NCBI GenBank assembly: GCA_015709205.1
Contig: JACCQO010000035.1
Coordinates: forward strand, 1 to 33,433
DNA: 33,433 nt
From: Desulfovibrionaceae bacterium
Lineage (GTDB): Bacteria; Desulfobacterota; Desulfovibrionia; Desulfovibrionales; Desulfovibrionaceae
Reading direction: 5' to 3'
Shown: positions 24,097-33,433 of the stretch, one piece after another
Layout of the letters: each line of letters opens with the position of its first letter
How positions within the stretch are numbered: the stretch's first letter is position 1
Translations under genes and position numbers: made by a program
The notes under the pieces: model-generated
Database searches by the model: none
The model's input: only the letters and a program-made list of their open reading frames with translations
What the model was told of the DNA's origin: nothing

Positions 24097-24963
24097 ATGA
24101 CCAGCCAGATCAAGACCGTTCTTCTGCTCGGCCTGCTCACGGGCCTCATCCTCCTGCTCGGCGGGGCCATGGGCGGCCGCACCGGGCTCGTCATCGCCCT
24201 GGTGCTGGCCCTGGCCATGAACGTGGGCTCCTACTGGTATTCGGACAAAATCGTCCTGGCCATGTACCGCGCGCGCGAGGTTTCGCCCAGCGAGGCCCCG
24301 GCCCTGCACGCCATGGTCGAGGATCTGGCCCGCGCCGCGAACCTGCCCAAGCCGCGCGTGGCCATCCTGCCCCAGGACACGCCCAACGCCTTCGCCACGG
24401 GCCGCGACCCGGAACACGCCGTGATCGCCGTGACCAGCGGCATCCTGCGGCTGCTCTCCTCCAACGAACTGCGCGGCGTGCTCGGCCACGAGATGGGCCA
24501 CGTCCGGAACCGCGACATCCTCATCCAGTCCGTGGCCGGGGTGCTGGCCACGGTGGTCATGTACGTGGCGAACATGATGCAGTTCGCGGCCATCTTCGGC
24601 CTGGGCCGCTCCGACGACGAGGAGGGCGCCAATCCCCTGGCCGCCCTGGCCCTGGCCATCGTCGCGCCCATCGCGGCCACGCTCATCCAGATGGCCATCT
24701 CCCGCTCGCGCGAATACCTGGCCGACGAGACCGGGGCGCGCCTTGCCGGCAACCCGCTCTACCTGGCCTCGGCCCTGGAGCGGCTGGAGAACGCGGCGCG
24801 GCCCGCGCCCGGTTCGCCCCAGGCCGGAGGAGCCGCGGCCCAGGCCACGGCCCACCTGTTCATCGTCAATCCCTTCAGCGGCGCCTCGGCGGCCAGCCTC
24901 TTTTCCACGCACCCGCCCACGGCCGAGCGCGTGGCCCGGCTGCGGGCCATGGCCCGCGCCTGA
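24097..24963 (+). CDS. htpX: HtpX-type membrane zinc metalloprotease
   Basis: A 288-residue protease of the inner membrane. Two N-terminal helices (about 7-25 and 28-46) precede the catalytic domain. The zinc site is HEMGH (H131, E132, H135), with the third ligand E206 in SREYLADETGA. Two further hydrophobic segments lie between them (145-165, 180-200). It degrades damaged membrane proteins, as in other bacteria. AAAGGA is seven bases before the ATG. It has its own strong promoter and a 16-bp terminator, so it is monocistronic. Confidence 0.93.
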   Translation: MTSQIKTVLLLGLLTGLILLLGGAMGGRTGLVIALVLALAMNVGSYWYSDKIVLAMYRAREVSPSEAPALHAMVEDLARAANLPKPRVAILPQDTPNAFATGRDPEHAVIAVTSGILRLLSSNELRGVLGHEMGHVRNRDILIQSVAGVLATVVMYVANMMQFAAIFGLGRSDDEEGANPLAALALAIVAPIAATLIQMAISRSREYLADETGARLAGNPLYLASALERLENAARPAPGSPQAGGAAAQATAHLFIVNPFSGASAASLFSTHPPTAERVARLRAMARA

Positions 24964-24987
24964 GCGCGCGCCGCTCCCCGGCATGCA

Positions 24988-25023
24988 AAACGGCCTGGAG
25001 TCCATACGGACTCCAGGCCGTTT
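24988..25023. terminator. Bidirectional terminator between htpX and the 78-residue gene
   Basis: A perfect 16-bp stem (AAACGGCCTGGAGTCC with its complement) and a 4-base loop. A/T at both stem ends gives T residues on either strand. It lies between convergent genes. Confidence 0.85.
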
Positions 25024-25094
25024 CTTGTGAGGCGGTCCGGGCCTCGCCCGGCGGACGCGCCCCGGCCCGAAGACCGGGGCGCCATCCTGCTGGG

Positions 25095-25331
25095 TTACAA
25101 CCCCTTGAGAGGCATGCGTCCGGTGGTGGCGCCTCCCACCGCGACCGGGGCCGCAGCGGCGCCGGTCGCACGCGCGACGACCGACGCGTCCCGCGAAGCG
25201 CCCTGCAGGGGCACCTCGCCACGGGACACGCTGATCACGCGCTCGGAATAGGCGCTGCCCGCGAACACGAAGCCCGTGACCACGGCCGCCACCATGGCGG
25301 CCTTGAGCACGACGGTCATGGCTCGTTTCAC
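25095..25331 (-). CDS. 78-residue exported protein of unknown function behind a sigma-54 promoter
   Basis: Begins with GTG at 25331; AAAGGAGG sits five bases upstream. Residues 1-28 are a signal peptide (KRAM, hydrophobic run, then FAGSAYS). The mature part of about 50 residues is Ala/Gly/Val-rich and basic, with ERVISVSRGEVPLQG near its start and GRMPLKGL at its end. It has no cysteines and no recognised domain. A near-consensus sigma-54 promoter is 86 bases upstream. The operon immediately before it on the same strand encodes a sigma-54 activator, so it is a plausible target of that regulator, in the way that zraP is a target of ZraR. It is not ZraP by sequence. Confidence 0.65.
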   Translation of the reverse strand: MKRAMTVVLKAAMVAAVVTGFVFAGSAYSERVISVSRGEVPLQGASRDASVVARATGAAAAPVAVGGATTGRMPLKGL

Positions 25332-25416
25332 ATCCGCCTCCTTTGTTTGCGCGGAAAGCCCCCGCCCCGTGGCCGGAGCGGCAGCTTTTGCCCGCATCCA
25401 TCCGGAACGGGGAAGG

Positions 25417-25432
25417 AGCAACCCCCATGCCA
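25417..25432 (-). promoter_or_regulatory. Sigma-54 promoter of the 78-residue exported protein
   Basis: Minus strand TGGCATGGGGGTTGCT against TGGCACG-N4-TTGCW: one mismatch (C to T), exact spacing. Confidence 0.68.
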
Positions 25433-25582
25433 GGGGCCGGGCGCGGTCGAAAGTCCGGCCCGAGGCGGGCTGCAGGCGGGGGAGAGGCGGCGGGACCGGC
25501 TCTGCCGAGACGGCTCGGTCGGAACGGACTCGACGGGTTGGGCTCGGCGGGACGGACTCGGGCAACATTTGCCGCGCGGCGC

Positions 25583-25619
25583 AAAAAAGGACGGCCCGGC
25601 GCACCGCGCCGGGCCGTCC
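25583..25619 (-). terminator. Rho-independent terminator of the kinase-regulator-lipoprotein operon
   Basis: A perfect 14-bp stem GGACGGCCCGGCGC/GCGCCGGGCCGTCC with a 3-base loop, followed on the minus strand by six T. Confidence 0.87.
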
Positions 25620-25678
25620 AGGCCTTCGCATCTTAAGATGGCTTCACGTCCGCGGGGAACGCCCGCATGGCGAGGCTG

Positions 25679-26287
25679 CTAGGGCAGATACGGCAGGGAC
25701 TGCGGGTCGGTGATCCGCAGTTCGTCGTTGAACTCCGGAAACGAACCGGTCTGGGCCTGGGAGCCGGAGAACCAATGCGCACGGTTGTAGGCCATCTCCC
25801 GGGCCCGCGCGTGGGACATCTTGTCCAGCACGTCCTGGGCAAAGGCCGGATTCGCGGCCGAAGGCTCGGAGCGCAGCCGCGCCGCGGCCTCGCGCACCAC
25901 CTCGGTCAGCGGCCAATAGGTGTTGGCATAGCCCGTCCAGTAGGCCACGGCGCGATCCGCATGGCCCATGGCGGCCTCGGACAACCCGGCGTAGAACACG
26001 GCCCAGTGGCGCTGGGGGGTGTTGCCCTGGCTGATCATGGCCGTCTTGAACTCCTCCAGGGCCTCGGCATACTTCTCCTCGCGCAGCAGGCTGTAGCCGT
26101 AGCGCACGCGCGAGGGCCAGTCCTCGGGATCCTTGTCCAGGATGGCCGCGTACCGGGTCGAGGCGGACGCGTAGTCGCCGGCGAGCAGGCTCTGGTTGGC
26201 GGCCATGTAGGGCGAGGGGGTGAAGCACCCCACCAGCAGGCTGGCCAGGGCCACGGACAGAGCCAATTGCAGCAGCATTCTCCTCAT
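25679..26287 (-). CDS. TPR-repeat lipoprotein
   Basis: A 202-residue protein. The signal peptide ends in a lipobox LLVGC with C21 as the lipidated residue. Two to three tetratricopeptide-like helical pairs follow: ANQSLLAGDYASASTRYAAI, then GYSLLREEKYAEALEEFKTA, and a third around 96-120. TPR lipoproteins usually hold partner proteins at the envelope. AAGGAGG is five bases before the ATG. The gene starts 46 bases after the sigma-54 activator's stop and has a strong terminator, so it is the last gene of the kinase-regulator operon. It may be a sensor accessory or part of the response. Confidence 0.82.
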   Translation of the reverse strand: MRRMLLQLALSVALASLLVGCFTPSPYMAANQSLLAGDYASASTRYAAILDKDPEDWPSRVRYGYSLLREEKYAEALEEFKTAMISQGNTPQRHWAVFYAGLSEAAMGHADRAVAYWTGYANTYWPLTEVVREAAARLRSEPSAANPAFAQDVLDKMSHARAREMAYNRAHWFSGSQAQTGSFPEFNDELRITDPQSLPYLP

Positions 26288-26333
26288 GACTCCCTCCTTG
26301 GGGTCGGCCGGGGCGCTTTCCGCCCCCGACCGG

Positions 26334-29953
<3,620 letters not shown>

Positions 29954-30003
29954 GCTTCGCTCCCGCGGCCGGGGGGGGGGGACACGGCCGCGTCCCGTCT
30001 CCA

Positions 30004-30019
30004 ATCAGGAATCGTGCCA
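30004..30019 (-). promoter_or_regulatory. Possible sigma-54 promoter of the kinase operon
   Basis: Minus strand TGGCACGATTCCTGAT has a perfect -24 box (TGGCACG), but its -12 box is CTGAT instead of TTGCW. An alternative at 30057-30072 (CGGTTGTCGAATTGCA) has the reverse quality: perfect -12 box, only GG kept at -24. Autoregulation by the encoded activator would fit either. Confidence 0.35.
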
Positions 30020-30087
30020 AAAACCGCCCCAATAAAGTCTATTCATTCAAACTGGTTGCAATTCGACAACCGCCCTCTGCACGCCAA

Positions 30088-30129
30088 AAACTGCACAACG
30101 GCGCGCACATTGTGCAGTTTCCTGCACAA
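30088..30129. promoter_or_regulatory. Three alternating CTGCACAA half-sites (candidate activator binding sites)
   Basis: CTGCACAA at 30091-30098, its complement TTGTGCAG at 30110-30117, and CTGCACAA again at 30122-30129. The first pair extends to a perfect 11-bp inverted repeat (30088-30098, 30110-30120). The second pair forms the 20-bp palindrome TTGTGCAGTTTCCTGCACAA. A partial fourth copy, CTGCACG, lies at 30077. It is 70-125 bases upstream of the better sigma-54 -24 box, the usual place for an enhancer. Confidence 0.65.
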
Positions 30130-30271
30130 CCGGACTCTACGACATTCGCAGGCGATTGCAACGGGAAAGGACGCATCGGCCGAGCGCCCAGGCACCCAGG
30201 CGCACGATCGCGCGAGAGACAAAGACGAGTGGTGGGGACGACGAACGAGGGCCCGAGGCCCGGCGGGCCGC

Positions 30272-31612
30272 TCAGGCCCCGCAGCCGGATGCCGCAAGCC
30301 AGGCCGCGAAGTCGCTGCGCGCGCGCTCGGCGTAGAGCGTCTTGCGCACCTTCTTGGGTGCGCGGCGGTTCAGGGGGGGCATGAGTCCGAAATTGGCGTT
30401 GGAGGGCTGGAATTTCTTGGCCTCGGTGCGCAGGTGCGCCAGCAGCGAGCCCAGGGCCGTGGTCGCGGGCGGCGGAGTGGGCGCGGCCCCGTCGCCGCCG
30501 AGCGTGCGCGCCAGGTGGATGCCCAGCCACAGCCCGCAGGCCGCGGACTCCACGTAGCCCTCCACGCCCGTGATCTGCCCGGCCAGGTGCACCCCGGGCC
30601 GCGCCAGCAGCGCCAGGTCCGGCCCGAGCACGCGCGGCGCGTCCACGAAGGTGTTGCGGTGCACGCTGCCGAAGCGCGTGAAGACCGCGTTCTGCAGGCC
30701 CGGAATGGAGCGGAACACGCGTTCCTGCTCGCCGTACTTGAGCTTGGTCTGGCAGCCCACGAGGTTGAGGTGCGTCTTGGCGCGGTTCTCGGGCCGCAGT
30801 TGCACCACGGCGTGGTGGATCGCGCCGGTGCGCGGGTCCTCCAGCCCCACGGGCTTGAAGGGCCCGAAGGCCAGGGTGTCCTCGCCGCGCTCGGCCAGGG
30901 CCTCGATGGGCATGCAGCCCTCGAAGTGCACCTCCTTCTCGAAGGCGCGGGCCGGGGCCTTTTCCGCGTCCAACAGGGCCTGGCGAAAGGCCAGGTACCG
31001 GTCACGGTCCATGGGGCAGTTCAGGTAGTCCTTCTCCTCGGGCCGGTAGCGCGAACCCCACCAGCACACGTCCAGGTCAACCGAATCGGCCTCCACGATG
31101 GGCGCGATGGCGTCGTAGAAATAGAGGTGCTCGCCGCCCACGGCCGCGGCCAGGCCGGCCGACAGCGCGTCCGAGGCCAGGGGCCCGGCGGCCACGACCA
31201 CGGCCGCGTGCCCCTCCAGGGCCGCATCGTCCAGGCTCGCGATCTCGCGGCGCACCAGCGCGATGCGCTCCTCGGCCCGCACGGCCGCGGTCACGCGCCC
31301 GGAAAACAGGTCGCGGTCCACGGCCAGGGCCTTGCCCGCGGGCACGCGCGTGGCCTCGGCGGCCTCCATGACCACGCTGCCCAGTTCGCGCATCTCCATC
31401 TTGAGCAGCCCGACCCCGGTCTCGGCCTCCTCGGAACGAAAGGAATTGGAGCAGACCAGTTCGGCCAGGCCATCGCCCACGTGCGCGGGCGAGCGGCGTC
31501 CGGGCCGCATCTCGAAGAGCGTCACGTCCACGCCCGCGCGCGCCAGGCGCACCGCGCACTCGCACCCCGCCAAACCGCCGCCGATCACGGCCACCCGCGC
31601 CATCCTCTCCAT
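30272..31612 (-). CDS. trmFO: TrmFO, folate-dependent tRNA (uracil-54-C5) methyltransferase
   Basis: A 446-residue FAD enzyme that makes ribothymidine at position 54 of tRNA, using methylene-tetrahydrofolate and NAD(P)H. The FAD-binding GGGLAGCE is at 11-18. The conserved ELVCSNSFR (C54) follows, then FEGCMPIEALAERG with the second conserved Cys, GQITGVEGYVES, and NANFGLMPPL near the C-terminus. Length and motifs are those of the family. Start at the ATG at 31612 with AAAGGAG six bases upstream; the ATG at 31603 is an alternative. It appears monocistronic. Confidence 0.95.
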   Translation of the reverse strand: MERMARVAVIGGGLAGCECAVRLARAGVDVTLFEMRPGRRSPAHVGDGLAELVCSNSFRSEEAETGVGLLKMEMRELGSVVMEAAEATRVPAGKALAVDRDLFSGRVTAAVRAEERIALVRREIASLDDAALEGHAAVVVAAGPLASDALSAGLAAAVGGEHLYFYDAIAPIVEADSVDLDVCWWGSRYRPEEKDYLNCPMDRDRYLAFRQALLDAEKAPARAFEKEVHFEGCMPIEALAERGEDTLAFGPFKPVGLEDPRTGAIHHAVVQLRPENRAKTHLNLVGCQTKLKYGEQERVFRSIPGLQNAVFTRFGSVHRNTFVDAPRVLGPDLALLARPGVHLAGQITGVEGYVESAACGLWLGIHLARTLGGDGAAPTPPPATTALGSLLAHLRTEAKKFQPSNANFGLMPPLNRRAPKKVRKTLYAERARSDFAAWLAASGCGA

Positions 31613-31751
31613 GTCCAGCTCCTTTCCCCTGTCGTGTACGCGCCCGGCGCGCGCTTTCGCCTGATAGACCATCGCCGCCCGCCGCGCAAGGAGCGCCGCC
31701 GCCGTCCATGGACGCGTTATATCCGGCGCGCGTGCAGGGCGGTGCAAAACG

Positions 31752-31760
31752 TGCTAGCGT
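31752..31760 (+). promoter_or_regulatory. Candidate extended -10 of the response regulator at 31806
   Basis: TGCTAGCGT, an extended -10 like that before the J-domain gene. No good -35 is seen. It lies about 45 bases before the ATG. Confidence 0.35.
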
Positions 31761-31805
31761 GGAGGAAACCCCCCATGAGACGCGGCGCACCAACGGAGCA
31801 GGCAC

Positions 31806-32279
31806 ATGAAGATACTCATCGTCGACGACAACGAGCCCACCCGCCGGATGCTGGGCAAGATGGCCGGGCCCTACGGCCTGATCACGACCGCGGCCGACGG
31901 CGCGGAGGCCGTGGAGCGGTTCGAGCGCGCCCTGGACGTGGGGTCGCCCTTCGAACTGGTCTTTCTGGACATCCTCATGCCCGGGATGGACGGCCGGACC
32001 GCGCTGAAGGAGATCCGCATCCTGGAACAGGGCCGAGGCATCGCGCGGGCCGACCGCGCCAAGATCATCATGGTCACGGCCATGGACGATCCGGGCGTCA
32101 TGTCCGAATCCTTTTTCCAGGGCGATGCCTCGGGCTACCTCGTCAAGCCCATCACCCACCACAACGTGTTGGAAAAGCTTGCCGAAGTCGGCTTGATACC
32201 GCCCGAGGAAGCCGAGGCCGAAAGCACCTTGAGCGCGGACGACGCAGGCCCTCCCCCGGACCCGGACGGGCCGTTCTGA
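31806..32279 (+). CDS. CheY-like single-domain response regulator
   Basis: A 157-residue stand-alone receiver. It has D7/D8, phospho-acceptor D55 (LDILMPGMDG), T in VTAMDD and K114 (YLVKPI). A 30-residue acidic, proline-rich tail follows the receiver and has no known domain. GGAG is seven bases before the ATG. It is divergent from trmFO and 108 bases before the ABC ATPase gene. Partner kinase unknown. It differs clearly from the regulator at 353-742. Confidence 0.9.
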   Translation: MKILIVDDNEPTRRMLGKMAGPYGLITTAADGAEAVERFERALDVGSPFELVFLDILMPGMDGRTALKEIRILEQGRGIARADRAKIIMVTAMDDPGVMSESFFQGDASGYLVKPITHHNVLEKLAEVGLIPPEEAEAESTLSADDAGPPPDPDGPF

Positions 32280-32387
32280 TCCGCGCCCCGGCCTTGCGCC
32301 CGCCGGGACCTCCACGCGCCGCGCGGCCTTGCCGCACGGCGCGAAACCACGTACATCCCCCGAAGGCCCGCCGGGCCCCAAGAAGCC

Positions 32388-33359
<972 letters not shown>

Positions 33360-33385
33360 GGCGGAAAGGCGAAGAGCCGGGGGAG

Positions 33386-33433
33386 GCGGGGAGGGGAGGG
33401 ACCTCTTTGTAAAGAGGTCCCTCCCCTCCCCGC
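33386..33433. repeat. Perfect 48-bp palindrome at the right edge
   Basis: Arms of 23 bases (33386-33408 and 33411-33433) are exact complements around GT. The arms are purine/pyrimidine blocks: GCGGGGAGGGGAGGGACC then TCTTT, and the complement. It follows the ABC ATPase stop by 26 bases and may act as a terminator, with any T run lying beyond the window. It may extend past the edge. Confidence 0.85.

Larger units (their letters stand above)
25332..25678. other. Gap between the 78-residue gene and the TPR lipoprotein gene
   Basis: No gene. It holds the terminator of the upstream operon (25583-25619) and the sigma-54 promoter (25417-25432). A GGCAA-CAT-TTGCC inverted repeat at 25561-25573 could be an activator site. 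Confidence 0.5.
29954..30271. other. Regulatory region upstream of the kinase operon
   Basis: No gene. It holds a G run (29970-29979, C/G side of the kinase leader), two imperfect sigma-54-like elements and the triple CTGCACAA site. 30130-30271 shows nothing further. Confidence 0.55.

Overview
The window is very GC-rich and looks like the chromosome of a sulfate-reducing deltaproteobacterium of the Desulfovibrio group. The case rests on gene content. There is a complete four-gene Tmc transmembrane electron-transfer operon with a tetrahaem acidic cytochrome c3. There is a 148-residue flavodoxin whose FMN-loop residues fall at the same positions as in Desulfovibrio vulgaris flavodoxin. Several regulators are also of types common in that group. 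I see no insertion sequence, integrase, phage gene, CRISPR array, tRNA or rRNA.

Layout. 1-1000: gene-poor left edge, three tandem 25-bp repeats, and a CheY-like single-domain regulator (minus strand). 1028-4731: tmcD-tmcC-tmcB-tmcA (minus), closed by a strong terminator. 5267-9351: a divergent YchF-like GTPase and a large PAS-GGDEF-EAL cyclic-di-GMP protein. 9455-9748: a short FlgM-type anti-sigma factor (minus) behind a textbook sigma-28 promoter. 10009-15417: a plus-strand run of a J-domain protein, phosphoglucomutase, an EI24/CysZ-type membrane protein, a radical-SAM-like protein that has lost its cluster cysteines, and a PHP-family phosphatase. 15418-16931: 1.5 kb with no convincing gene but with operator-, promoter- and terminator-like elements. 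16932-18812: an OlsF-like fused acyltransferase for ornithine lipids. 19330-20365: a promoter covered by a Fur box, then a small unknown gene and flavodoxin. 20555-21193: two microproteins (25 and 44 residues, minus), the second behind a sigma-54-type promoter. 21364-23822: a ModF-like double ABC ATPase translationally coupled to a TrpF-like protein (minus). 24097-24963: HtpX protease. 25095-30130: a sigma-54-linked signalling module (minus). 30272-33359: TrmFO, a CheY-like regulator and an OppD/DppD-type ATPase. The window stops inside or at the end of a perfect 48-bp palindrome.

The most interesting unit is 25095-30130. A membrane histidine kinase carries a Gly/Met-rich insert in its periplasmic sensor loop. 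It overlaps by ATGA an NtrC-class sigma-54 activator, which is followed by a TPR lipoprotein. Just downstream on the same strand a 78-residue exported protein sits behind a near-consensus sigma-54 promoter. Three copies of CTGCACAA in alternating orientation lie upstream of the kinase and are good candidates for activator binding sites. The arrangement resembles the ZraPSR envelope-metal system in logic, but the output proteins are not ZraP, so it may be an undescribed envelope or metal-stress circuit.

All calls come from reading the sequence. Family names rest on remembered motifs and lengths, not on searches. Promoter, operator and ncRNA calls are pattern matches only.
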